From contig NZ_CP110341.1 of NCBI RefSeq assembly GCF_026013965.1, positions 1,426,001-1,490,000 on the forward strand: a stretch of DNA of 64,000 bases, read 5' to 3'. The notes below the pieces were generated by a model. That model was given only the letters and a program-made list of their open reading frames with translations. It did not search any database and was not told the DNA's origin. This DNA is from Brevibacterium sp. JSBI002 (lineage in GTDB: Bacteria > Actinomycetota > Actinomycetes > Actinomycetales > Brevibacteriaceae). Positions 35,699-44,109 of the stretch are shown here, in pieces. Positions within the stretch are counted from its first letter, which is position 1. Every line of letters begins with the position of its first letter. A program made the translations under genes and the position numbers.

Positions 35699-36364
35699 AT
35701 GATGAACAGACCACTCGTAGCGGTGACGCTGGCCCTGGGCCTGACTCTCAGCGGATGTTCGGCGTTCAAGGTCAGCAGCTCCGAAGGTGCGGGATCCAAA
35801 CCGGCGAATGTGGGAATCGGCGACGGACAGTCGCCTTCGCCGACCGCAACCGGCCCGACGATTCCCGACGGGATGAGCGAGACCACTGTCGACCTGGGTG
35901 GGCAATGCCCCGTCGAAGTCAGTTTGGCCTTGGGCGCCGACTGGTCAGATAGGTCCGGTTACGACGGCTATCGGCTCTACGAAGCTGATTCTGGTGCGAT
36001 CATCACTGTCAACTGCATTGATGACGACGAGTCGTCACCTCAAGAATTGGTGGACAAGGCGCGGGAGAGGATGTTCAGCACGTCGGGATCGTCCATGACC
36101 AGTGAGTCCACCGGATCACTCAGCGGTGGAGAGTACTGGGTCTTCCACGGCACCTTGGCACCCGATGACATGCGAGCTGTCGACAAAGAGGACACCGTGA
36201 TGTTCGGTGCAGTTGCCGGAATATCTGTCGACGGTCGACTCTTCAAGGTCAGCGTCGACATGCTTGCGCAAGCCGATGACACAGAGGCTCAAAACCAGTT
36301 CCGACAGATGCTGCCGACGGTTCGCTTTGGCGATCAGGTGCTCAAAGCCCCAGACCTGCGCTGA
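35699..36364 (+). CDS. Secreted lipoprotein of unknown function
   Basis: A 221-residue lipoprotein: signal peptide with lipobox LSGC (Cys20), a Ser/Gly/Pro/Thr linker to about 55, then a single globular domain (CPVEVSLALGADWSDRSGY onward) with a second cysteine in VNCIDDDE that may pair with the first domain cysteine. I do not recognise the domain. Two adjacent ATGs (35699 and 35702) could start it. Its last 31 bp overlap the convergent flavin monooxygenase pseudogene. Confidence 0.7.
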   Translation: MMNRPLVAVTLALGLTLSGCSAFKVSSSEGAGSKPANVGIGDGQSPSPTATGPTIPDGMSETTVDLGGQCPVEVSLALGADWSDRSGYDGYRLYEADSGAIITVNCIDDDESSPQELVDKARERMFSTSGSSMTSESTGSLSGGEYWVFHGTLAPDDMRAVDKEDTVMFGAVAGISVDGRLFKVSVDMLAQADDTEAQNQFRQMLPTVRFGDQVLKAPDLR

Positions 36365-37567
36365 GGCTGCCGACTGCCAGACATGCGTTTGAGCAGTTCT
36401 CGAGCCGCTATCCTCCCGGCCCTGGTCGCGCCCACCGTGGAACTGGCTGATCCGTAGCCGACGAGGAACAGCCTCGGATCGTCTTTGACCGCGACCTCGG
36501 TTTCCATGGAGATTCCGCCATCAGGTGTGCGCAGGCGCAGCGGTGCAAGGTGTTTGAGTGCCGCTCGGAACCCGGTGTTCCAGAAGATCACGTCGACCTC
36601 TTCGACACGGGGTTCGTCGAACGGCGCCCATGTTTCGGGCACTGCCAGGTGGTCGCTGGCCGAAGGGCCCAAGCCTTCCGACGTGGTCGGAGGCTCGGTG
36701 TCGCCGAGTCCGGGGAAGCGGACGCCGTGGGGAAGGATGCGGTCGAACATGCCGCGAGACACCAGAACTCCCGAGTCGATTCCTTCCCGGAACTCTCTGC
36801 GGATCGGCAGGCCAGTCGTGCGAACGACGCTGGCTGGGGCCAGACCGGACAGAGTTCGTTCGCGAACGGCTCGTTCGACCTCAAGTCCCCATTGGCCGTC
36901 GAATTCCCTGGACGTGAAGTTCGGGGGACGGCGTGTGGCCCAAAGAGTGTCGGTCACTTCGGCGAGTTCGAGGAGAAACTGCGTGGCGGAGATTCCGCCG
37001 CCGACCACGAGCGTGCGCAGTCCCCGGAAGTCTTCGACGTCACGGAAGTTCACGGTATGTAGCTGGTGGCCCTCGAACTCCGCGATGCCGGGGACGAAGG
37101 GGACGTAAGGCTGGGTCCACGTGCCGGTTGCGTTGATGAGGTAGTCGCTGGAGAGCGTCACGTGTTCACGTCGACGGTGGCTGTGATGGTGAATCGTCCC
37201 TGTCCGGGTTCTTCGGACCGGACGGTGTCCACTTCAGCGGCCGGATGACGCAGAGTTCGAGCTCGCGTTCGAAGCGGGAGTAGTAGTCGGAGACGATCTC
37301 CGAGGCGGGGACGTTCGGATCGGGACGTCCGAGAGGGAATCCAGGCAGGTCGGAGATGTGGTTGGTGGTGCCCAGGGTCAATGAGGCCCACCGTTCTCGC
37401 CAGGCACCACCGGGGCCGTCTCCGGCATCGAGAATGATGAAATCTTTGCCTGGTGCGAGGCCGTCGCGCCACAGGTAATGGGCTGCGGACAGCCCGGCCT
37501 GGCCCGCCCCGATGATGACGACAGTCCAATGAGAATCGATCAGGAGCTCGTTGATTCGGCACACCAT
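36334..37567 (-). pseudogene. NAD(P)/FAD-dependent monooxygenase-like gene with two frameshifts
   Basis: A flavoprotein of the class-B monooxygenase type, broken twice. The first frame (37567 to about 37240) shows VVIIGAGQAGLSAAHYL, GPGGAW and the HISDLPGFPLG segment. The reading must then move to the frame holding AEVDTVRSEEPGQGRFTITA, and near 37161 to the frame holding LSSDYLINATGTWTQPY, the second Rossmann motif VVGGGISATQFLLE, and the C-terminal GATRAGRIAARELL. Each shift is explained by one missing base, near 37236-37243 and near 37157-37165. Restoring both gives one continuous protein of roughly 410 residues. Either a decaying gene or two base-calling errors. Confidence 0.85.
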
Positions 37568-37655
37568 GTGACCATTGTTTCAGGTTTCTCTCGTCACGGT
37601 CCCATCGATCGGATTGGAGCGATGTGCTGATCCGTTTCGGCAGTGAGCTAAGGCG

Positions 37656-38525
37656 TCATCGGGCAGATCGGGCGCAGTCGGGTCCACGAGGATTGGAATA
37701 GCAGTCTTCGTCGACGAGGTAGCGGTGATAGCGGTAGACCTCAATGGCGATATCGTTGCTGGCGACGTGAGCGAAACCATCGATAGGGAGCCAGGGGCCG
37801 CCGTCGACTGAGAACTCACCGCTGAATGTCGCGGTCATCGAGGCCGACACTTTGCCTGACTTTTGGTATTCGTGTCCGATCTGCGGGGTGCCGCCGGGCA
37901 GTGGTTTCGCGCCTTTTGCGGTGGTTGTCGTGCCCGAACCATCGCCGAAGTCCCAGTTGAATCGCTCGGGGGTGATTTTGACTTGGACCGCGTAGGTCAA
38001 CAGGGTCATGTCGATATAGCTGACATCGATGTCCGTCCAGAAAGCGGCCGGTTTGCCGACGACGGCCCAATCCTTTGGCCAGGCGTAGATTGTGGGCGCC
38101 GGAATGTCGAAGTTCTGGAACTGCGATTCCGGGATACGCGTCGGGGGATCGGGGCGAGCCGGAGCGCCGCCTCCACCGCCCCCTCCGCCACCTGGGCCGG
38201 GCTCGCTCACACACAGATAGCCGACGTCTTCAGTGGGGCAGTCAGGCTGTCCGCCGCCTCCTCCGCCGGCGCCACCTCCGCCCCCGGATCCACCGCCGCC
38301 GTTGCCGCCACCACCAGAGCCGCCACCTCCGGAGCCTCCGCCGTCAGTTCCCCCTCCGCCCGGAGGCGGTTTGGGAGCAGGCGGAGGTTTTACTACTCCA
38401 CAGTCGCGAGCGTCCATAGAACCACAGCTTGGGCCGGAAGAATACGCTGGCCCCAAGCCGCCCAGAATCAGGGCTAACGTGACAATAGCCAATAAAATGA
38501 CAACAGATCTCAATCGGACCCGCAC
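37656..38525 (-). CDS. Secreted PKD-domain protein with glycine-rich linker
   Basis: A 289-residue exported protein: an N-terminal hydrophobic signal (LRSVVILLAIVTLALILGG), a Pro/Gly low-complexity region (about 47-130) interrupted by a short CPTEDVGYLC loop, then a PKD-like beta-sandwich (RFNWDFGDGSGTTTT, then IGHEYQKSGKVSASM). The C-terminal CYSNPRGPDC may be disulfide-bonded. It has no anchor motif. Its start overlaps the upstream lipoprotein gene by 16 bp, so the two are co-expressed and may interact at the surface. No enzymatic function is suggested. Confidence 0.75.
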   Translation of the reverse strand: MRVRLRSVVILLAIVTLALILGGLGPAYSSGPSCGSMDARDCGVVKPPPAPKPPPGGGGTDGGGSGGGGSGGGGNGGGGSGGGGGAGGGGGGQPDCPTEDVGYLCVSEPGPGGGGGGGGGAPARPDPPTRIPESQFQNFDIPAPTIYAWPKDWAVVGKPAAFWTDIDVSYIDMTLLTYAVQVKITPERFNWDFGDGSGTTTTAKGAKPLPGGTPQIGHEYQKSGKVSASMTATFSGEFSVDGGPWLPIDGFAHVASNDIAIEVYRYHRYLVDEDCYSNPRGPDCARSAR

Positions 38526-39157
38526 GTCTTACTCCGTAAGAATTGATTAGCCACTTTCCACTCGTTGTCGGCATGGGTGATGTCGTGCTGCATAGTTAGT
38601 CCTTTGGGCGCCGTAGAGGGAAGTGGCTCGCCTTCCGGCACTACACTCCACTCTGAATCTTTGGTGCAAAACAGCACAGAGACCGTGCCTTGTTTTGGAT
38701 TCGACTGATCCAAATCGAGGCTTTCAACTACTAAGTCGTAAGCCTTGTACTCTCCCGCCATGTACTCATTCGACGCCCGCATGGTCTTTGCTTCCGAGTT
38801 CAATGACTTTAGCGATTCACCTCTCGCATAGGCATCAGCCTTCTCTGTGTCTTTCCCGCCTGAAGAAAATACCCGGTTGATTGTGTCGATGTATCCGACG
38901 AACGCAACCAGCGCGCCCTCGACGGCCTGTTGCTCCTCATGGTCGAGGTCAAGGTCGGTTTCGTAGTCGGGGATGGCCACCTCGGCGGGGTTATCGGTCG
39001 ACCCTTCGTCGGGCTGCTGGGCGGGCAGGGTCGACGTCGGTGCGGCTACCGGCGAGTTGTCGGCACAGCCGACGACCGAGACCAAACTCAGAGCGGATAA
39101 AACGGCAACGAACATTTGGGCAGGTCGACGATACGGTCGGGACGATCCAGTTCTCAT
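38510..39157 (-). CDS. Secreted lipoprotein upstream of the PKD protein
   Basis: A 215-residue lipoprotein: long basic N-terminus, hydrophobic helix and lipobox VVGC (Cys31), then a Pro/Thr/Ser linker and an alpha-beta domain beginning DHEEQQAVEGALVAFVGYI and ending VANQFLRSKTCGS. The domain resembles the NTF2-like or DUF4878-like lipoproteins common in actinobacteria, but I cannot place it firmly. Shares 16 bp with the next gene. Confidence 0.7.
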   Translation of the reverse strand: MRTGSSRPYRRPAQMFVAVLSALSLVSVVGCADNSPVAAPTSTLPAQQPDEGSTDNPAEVAIPDYETDLDLDHEEQQAVEGALVAFVGYIDTINRVFSSGGKDTEKADAYARGESLKSLNSEAKTMRASNEYMAGEYKAYDLVVESLDLDQSNPKQGTVSVLFCTKDSEWSVVPEGEPLPSTAPKGLTMQHDITHADNEWKVANQFLRSKTCGSD

Positions 39158-39316
39158 TCCACGCCTCTGTGGTCTGCAACTGCGGCGCGACCCCGTCGGC
39201 CGACACCCGGATTCCCTACATTATTCGACAGGCACGCTTTTTAGAACAGGCGAAGTCCAATCTGTGGATAACTCACGTCCGAGTGCGTGGAAGCATGAAA
39301 CTCTCGGCGACTATCG

Positions 39317-39904
39317 CTATTTGTTCGCGGCCTTTGCCGCCTTGGCCGCAGCCTTCTGCTGCTTTTTGAAGGCACGCACCTCTTGTAGGGTGACGTCATC
39401 GACGACGTCGGCGATCGAACGGCGGGCGTCCGCGTCACCGTAGTCACCGGCAGCTTCCTGCCAGCCCTCAGCTTTGAGCTCGAATTGTTTGCCGAGCAGC
39501 GCCAGGAAGATCTTGGCCTTCTGATCACCGAATCCGGGCAGTTTCTTCAGTCGTTTGAGGACCTCGGCACCGCTGGGGTCACCTTCAGTCCAGATCGCCT
39601 CGGGGTTTCCGTCGTACTCATCGACAATGGCCGCGGCCAGCTTCTGCACCCGGCCAGCCATCGACTTCGGGAACCGGTGGACAGCAGGAGTCTGGGCGAA
39701 GATGTCGAGGAAATCGTCCGGGTTCATCTCGGCAATCTCGTCGATATCGAGCTTGCCGAGCCGTTCGGCCAGCTTGGCCGGCCCAGCGAAGGCGCTCTCC
39801 ATGGTCACCTGCTGGTCGAGCAGCATCCCGACGAGCAGAGCGAAGCGGTCTTCGGCCAAGAGTTCATCGGCCTTCGGATCTCCAGACAGGAACAGTGAAG
39901 TCAT
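39317..39904 (-). CDS. HhH-GPD-type base-excision DNA repair protein
   Basis: Small (195-residue) member of the endonuclease III-like HhH-GPD superfamily found in actinobacteria. The helix-hairpin-helix is LKKLPGFGDQKAKIFLALLG (about 118-137), preceded by FALLVGMLLDQQVTMESAF. There is no Fe-S cluster cysteine motif, in line with this subfamily. The C-terminus is a Lys/Ala helix that may bind DNA. The exact lesion is unknown. A GGAG lies close to the ATG. It diverges from the ychJ-like gene. Confidence 0.85.
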   Translation of the reverse strand: MTSLFLSGDPKADELLAEDRFALLVGMLLDQQVTMESAFAGPAKLAERLGKLDIDEIAEMNPDDFLDIFAQTPAVHRFPKSMAGRVQKLAAAIVDEYDGNPEAIWTEGDPSGAEVLKRLKKLPGFGDQKAKIFLALLGKQFELKAEGWQEAAGDYGDADARRSIADVVDDVTLQEVRAFKKQQKAAAKAAKAANK

Positions 39905-39945
39905 GACTCCATCTTCGCACGCCGCCTGCGGCTGTCCCCTGCCGA

Positions 39946-39951
39946 TATCAT
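39946..39951 (+). promoter_or_regulatory. -10 element of the YchJ gene
   Basis: TATCAT, a good match to the consensus, exactly 6 bases before the ATG at 39958. Confidence 0.55.
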
Positions 39952-39957
39952 CGACTG

Positions 39958-40341
39958 ATGATCTGCCCTTGCTCCGGAATGCCTCCCGGCACCGCCTACG
40001 ACGACTGCTGCCGCCCAGCCCTCGACGGTGAAACCTGGCCCACCACCGCCGAGGCGCTCATGCGCTCCCGCTACACCGCCTTCGTCCGCGGCAACGAAGA
40101 CCACCTCTTCCGCACCTGGCATGCCAAGACCCGACCCGACGATGTCGGCGTCGATGACGCCACCACGTGGCTCGGCCTCGAAATCGTGTCCACCACGGGC
40201 GGGGGAATCGACGATGCCACCGGCACCGTGCACTTCCGTGCGCGATTCCGAGATCACCTCGGCGATCATGTCCTAGAAGAGAACTCCTCCTTCGTCCGCC
40301 GAGCCGGGCGGTGGATGTACCTCGAAGCGCTCGAGAGCTGA
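39958..40341 (+). CDS. YchJ-family SEC-C motif protein (UPF0225)
   Basis: A 127-residue protein with the N-terminal zinc-binding SEC-C pattern CPCSG (Cys3, Cys5) and DDCC (Cys17, Cys18), followed by the family ALMRSRYTAFVRGNEDHLFRTW segment and a single NTF2-like domain. Its molecular role is unknown. Probably leaderless. Confidence 0.88.
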   Translation: MICPCSGMPPGTAYDDCCRPALDGETWPTTAEALMRSRYTAFVRGNEDHLFRTWHAKTRPDDVGVDDATTWLGLEIVSTTGGGIDDATGTVHFRARFRDHLGDHVLEENSSFVRRAGRWMYLEALES

Positions 40342-40536
40342 CAACCGGCAACGGCTTCGAACGCCGTCCACTGTGTCTAAACTGGTGTTCGGCGCATCCA
40401 ACGCCCAGCCGAGGTCGTGTTCCCAGCACACCGACCGCATGGCGAAGGGGAGAGAATCCTCGGACGAAACCGGCACGGTGATTTCCTGACCAGGTTTCGT
40501 GCTGGGGGAGACTTGGTCGTTTGAGGAAGTGACACC

Positions 40537-41016
40537 ATGACCAAGGACAAGGATTTCAAGAAGCTCGTTCGCACGCGGATGACCGAAACCGGTGAGAACT
40601 ACACCACGGCCCGCACCGCGCTGGTCGCCGCGAACCAGGGTTCAAGATCCAACAGTGATTCCCGCAGCGAATCTGTCATCGCCCCGGAGATCGCGCGGTT
40701 CCGGGCGAAGACGCTGAAATCGTTTATGCCAGATGGCCGGATCGTCTCCGTCCCGACGAAACGCCGCGCCCTCGTGCTCGTCCTCATCGAGGTCCTCGCT
40801 GCCCTTGACCCAGACCTGGTCTACGACGAGAAACGGCTCAACGGCCTCCTCGGGGAATTCCATCCGGACTTCGCCCTGCTGCGTCGCGAACTCATCGACT
40901 ACCGCCTGCTCGAACGCAATGCCCACACGGGGGAGTACTGGGTCAACCCGAACCCGCCCACTCATACCGGATCGCAGGCGCAGGAGATGGCCGGGCTCGA
41001 AGTATTTCTGCGCTGA
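40537..41016 (+). CDS. DUF2087-domain protein
   Basis: A 159-residue protein. The N-terminal 45 residues (FKKLVRTRMTETGENYTTAR) resemble a short helical motif seen in phage-like and regulatory proteins. Residues about 60-150 are a DUF2087 domain: LKSFMPDGRIVSVPTKRRA, then DEKRLNGLLGEFHPDFALLRRELIDY and EYWVNPN. DUF2087 is often attached to regulators and is thought to be a winged-helix-like module. The function here is unknown. The preceding 195 bp hold no convincing gene. Confidence 0.8.
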   Translation: MTKDKDFKKLVRTRMTETGENYTTARTALVAANQGSRSNSDSRSESVIAPEIARFRAKTLKSFMPDGRIVSVPTKRRALVLVLIEVLAALDPDLVYDEKRLNGLLGEFHPDFALLRRELIDYRLLERNAHTGEYWVNPNPPTHTGSQAQEMAGLEVFLR

Positions 41017-41075
41017 ACCGGCGACAGCGTATCCTTGAAGCTCGAACCACAAACGGGCAGACACAAGGAGCATCC

Positions 41076-41579
41076 ATGGCCTATCACGCCGATTCGACCG
41101 ATCTCGACGAAAAAGAGATTCTCAGCTGGGACATGTTCGGCCGATCGGCGCGTGAGATGGCGCAGACCATCGCGGATTCCGACTACGATCCCGAGATCGT
41201 CATCGCCGTGGCCCGCGGTGGACTGCTGCCCGCCGGAGCACTCGCCTACGCGCTCGGACTCAAGCTCTCCGACGCCATCAACGTCGAGTTCTACACCGAC
41301 GTCCACGAAACCCTGCCCGACCCCATTCTGCTCGCCCCGATGCTCGACATCGAGGCGATCAAGGGCAAAAAGCTGCTCGTCGTCGATGACGTCGCCGACT
41401 CCGGCCGCACCCTGGCCCTCGTCCTCGAACTGCTGCGCAAACACGGCGCGGAAGCCCAGTCGGCCGTCATCTACGCGAAGTCCGCATCGATCATCGATCC
41501 GGACTTCGTGTGGAAGCGCACCGATCAGTGGATCGTCTTCCCTTGGTCCGCCGAACCCCCGGTCGAACCCAGCAAGTAA
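41076..41579 (+). CDS. Phosphoribosyltransferase (xanthine/hypoxanthine-type)
   Basis: A 167-residue type I PRTase. The PRPP-binding loop is KLLVVDDVADSGRTL (about 107-121), with VIAVARGGLLPAG as the pyrophosphate loop and WIVFPW near the end. This pattern matches hypoxanthine or xanthine-guanine salvage enzymes; the base specificity cannot be read. AAGGAG lies about 8 bases before the ATG. It is in the same reading frame as the carboxylesterase that follows, separated by a single TAA. Confidence 0.85.
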   Translation: MAYHADSTDLDEKEILSWDMFGRSAREMAQTIADSDYDPEIVIAVARGGLLPAGALAYALGLKLSDAINVEFYTDVHETLPDPILLAPMLDIEAIKGKKLLVVDDVADSGRTLALVLELLRKHGAEAQSAVIYAKSASIIDPDFVWKRTDQWIVFPWSAEPPVEPSK

Positions 41580-41627
41580 GCTGACCAAACGGAGGAGACC
41601 CGGGACATCGCCGCCCCGTGCGGACGC

Positions 41628-42890
41628 GTGCGCGCTTACGTCAGCGACGACGTGATCCGCGCACGAGGCATTCGCTATGCCCGTGCAGGGCGTTTCCTCC
41701 CTCCCGTCGATGAACCTCCGGTGGACTTCATCGACGGCGGTCAACCGGGCCCGGCAAGCCCGCAGCTGCGCCGCGACCCGAACGCCGGAATGACCTTCGA
41801 CCAGCTCGGCGGGCTGCCCATCAGCGAAGACTGTCTGCGCGTGAGCGTGACCATGCCGAAGGACACCACCACCGAGGCGGGGCTTCCCGTCCTCGTCTGG
41901 ATCCACGGCGGAGCCTACGTCGCCGGGGCCGGGGACGCGGAGATCTACGATCCGCATGCCCTGGCCGCCGAGCAGAACATCATCGTCGTCTCCGTGACCT
42001 ACCGCCTCGGCGTCCTCGGATACCTCGGAACCGGGCGCGACGAACACCTTAACCTCGGTGTGCTCGATCAGATCTCCGCCTTGCGCTGGGTGCAGACGAA
42101 CATCTCCGCCTTCGGCGGCAACCCGGACAATGTCACGATCGCCGGACAAAGCGCCGGGGCAGACGCCTGCGCCCACCTCATGATCGCCGAAGGCACCGCA
42201 GGACTCTTCCATCGTGTGCTCATGGCCTCAGCACCCTTGGGACTGGCCGGCGGCACCGACGCAATGAACTGGGCGATGGGGAAAGTCGCTGCGAAGATCG
42301 ACCCTGAAGCCGGCGTCGACGACATCCTCCGAGCGCAGGAGGAAGTACACAAGGCCGCCCTCGTCGGAGGACTGCATGCCGGAATGTGCTTCGGAGTCCG
42401 CTACGGCCAGTACCCGCTGCCATCACGAGCGAAGGCAGCCGAAGCCTGGGCCGCGGTCGCCCCGAAATTCGACGTGCTCATGACCCGCACGGAACGCGAG
42501 ATGGCGTTCTTCGCCGGTTTCGTTCCCGCACTGCGTCGCCTCCACGACCGCACGCTGACCTCTCCGATGCTCGAATCCCTCATCTCCGGCATCACCTCGG
42601 CGGTCTACACCCGGGCCGGTCGCGAATTCTACGACCGCCACCGGATGTCCGGCGGTCAAGGCGCACGCCTGCTCATCGTCTCCCGCGGCGACGGCAGCTT
42701 CTTCGACGCCGCGCACTCGGGAGACCTGCCGCTGATCTTCCCCGGCGAGATCTGGCACGATTCCTTCCTCGACTACGGTGCGACCACCGATATCGCCGGT
42801 CCCGAGCTGCGCCGGGTCTGGGGAGAGTTCGCCTCTTCGGGCACACTGCCGCGGGTGCGAGTGCCCGGACTCATCGACATCATGGGCTGA
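41628..42890 (+). CDS. Type-B carboxylesterase, start codon uncertain
   Basis: Serine ester hydrolase of 420 residues as drawn from GTG 41628. Visible are RARGIRYARAGRF, the oxyanion HGGAYVAGAG, YRLGVLGYL, the FGGNPDNVTIAGQSAGA elbow with the catalytic Ser, and a late His in IWHDSFLDYG. The length is somewhat below the usual 480-500. The codons before 41628 also fit the family (DIAAPCGRVRAY), and a good Shine-Dalgarno (GGAGGAG, 41591-41597) lies 9 bases before an in-frame ATC at 41607. No ATG, GTG or TTG exists between the preceding TAA and 41628. The true start may therefore be non-standard, or an ATG has mutated. Confidence 0.8.
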   Translation: MRAYVSDDVIRARGIRYARAGRFLPPVDEPPVDFIDGGQPGPASPQLRRDPNAGMTFDQLGGLPISEDCLRVSVTMPKDTTTEAGLPVLVWIHGGAYVAGAGDAEIYDPHALAAEQNIIVVSVTYRLGVLGYLGTGRDEHLNLGVLDQISALRWVQTNISAFGGNPDNVTIAGQSAGADACAHLMIAEGTAGLFHRVLMASAPLGLAGGTDAMNWAMGKVAAKIDPEAGVDDILRAQEEVHKAALVGGLHAGMCFGVRYGQYPLPSRAKAAEAWAAVAPKFDVLMTRTEREMAFFAGFVPALRRLHDRTLTSPMLESLISGITSAVYTRAGREFYDRHRMSGGQGARLLIVSRGDGSFFDAAHSGDLPLIFPGEIWHDSFLDYGATTDIAGPELRRVWGEFASSGTLPRVRVPGLIDIMG

Positions 42891-42967
42891 ACGGCTCGAC
42901 TGCGCGATCCCCGTCTGCGAACCCAGTGCTGTCGTCTTTTCACAACCGCCGTGTCACCGGTGTGCAC

Positions 42968-42973
42968 TACCGT
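42968..42973 (+). promoter_or_regulatory. -10 element of the AlkZ-like gene
   Basis: TACCGT exactly 6 bases before the ATG at 42980. Confidence 0.5.
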
Positions 42974-42979
42974 TGGATC

Positions 42980-44089
42980 ATGGACGCACATCAGATCTCG
43001 GCAGCCCGTCTGATCTCGCAGGGACTCATCGGACCTCCACCCCAGTCACCGACAGGAACCGACCTCTCACCGGCCGGAGCCGTGGTCGAGCATCTCGGCT
43101 GTGTCCAAGCCCAAGCTCTCGGCGGAGCACTGGTCTCTGTCGCCCTGCGCTCAGGACCGGATGTCACTGACGGAGTGGCTGCCGTCCGTGCCGCCATCGA
43201 TGCCGGAGAGATCGTGCGTTCCTGGACCCAGCGCGGCACCATCCATCTGACCACGGCCAAGGACATCGGGTGGATCCTCGGCCTCACAGGGGCACGAACC
43301 ATGAAATCCACTGCCAAGCGGCGCGAGTTCTTCGGCATCACCGACGCCATGGTCGACACTGCAGCGGAACTCGCCACAGCAGCCATCCGGGACCGGGGAC
43401 CGCTGACACGGGAAGAGCTGCTCGAAGCGTTCGCTCCCATCGGCGCCGGAGACGAATACGGCCACACCCGTTACCTCATCACGTCCCTGGCGCTGCAGAA
43501 CATCATCGTCCAAGCCCCCTTGATCGAGGGCAAAGATGACATGAAATACGTGCTCACCGACGATTGGGTGCCCACCCCCACGGACCTGGACACCGAGGCG
43601 GCCGACCGCGAATGGATGAGACGCTTCGTCACCAGCCACGGACCGGTCACGATCGATGACGCGACGCGGTGGACGGGACTGCCGAAGACGAGAATGAGAA
43701 AGGCCATCCAGGCCGGAATCGATGCCGGAGAGATCGTGAGCACCGAGATCGACGGCACCGAATACGTCCATGCCCCGGATTTGGAGGACCGACTGGCCGA
43801 ATGGGAGACGGCGGCGCAGGAGACCATGCTGCTGCCGGGATTCGACGAGATCATCCTCGGGTACAAGGACCGCAGCGCCACACTCGACCCCGCGAATGAG
43901 AAACTCGTTGTACCCGGAGGCAACGGAATGTTCAAGAACACAGTGGTGACCGGCACCCGCGCACGCGCCACCTGGAAACGATCACCCCGCAAAACCGGTC
44001 CGCGAGTCCTCGTCGACACCTTCCCCGGGGAGAAAGTTGACCTGGCCGCCATCGAATCGGCGAGTGCAACCCACCCGGCCTTCGTCTGA
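42980..44089 (+). CDS. Winged-helix protein of the AlkZ/YcaQ glycosylase-like family
   Basis: A 369-residue HTH_42 (DUF1006) protein. The N-terminal segment CVQAQALGG holds the Q43-A-Q45 pair corresponding to the catalytic QxQ motif of AlkZ enzymes, which remove bulky or crosslinking alkyl adducts. Further marks are RGTIHLTTAKDIGWIL, the winged-helix repeats (LTREELLEAFAPIG, then GPVTIDDATRWTGL), and the C-terminal LLPGFDEIILGYKDR. AlkZ-like proteins either protect antibiotic producers or act broadly against alkylation. No biosynthetic cluster is nearby, so a general role is more likely. Confidence 0.85.
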   Translation: MDAHQISAARLISQGLIGPPPQSPTGTDLSPAGAVVEHLGCVQAQALGGALVSVALRSGPDVTDGVAAVRAAIDAGEIVRSWTQRGTIHLTTAKDIGWILGLTGARTMKSTAKRREFFGITDAMVDTAAELATAAIRDRGPLTREELLEAFAPIGAGDEYGHTRYLITSLALQNIIVQAPLIEGKDDMKYVLTDDWVPTPTDLDTEAADREWMRRFVTSHGPVTIDDATRWTGLPKTRMRKAIQAGIDAGEIVSTEIDGTEYVHAPDLEDRLAEWETAAQETMLLPGFDEIILGYKDRSATLDPANEKLVVPGGNGMFKNTVVTGTRARATWKRSPRKTGPRVLVDTFPGEKVDLAAIESASATHPAFV

Positions 44090-44109
44090 GCAGGCAGAGA
44101 CCACCGACG

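Noticed and set aside
40342..40536. Possible protein fragment on the minus strand (contains SVCWEHDLGWALDAP)
   Set aside because: It reads in a protein-like way but has no clear start, runs into the antisense of the YchJ gene, and matches no family I can name. I see no supported feature in this 195-bp gap.
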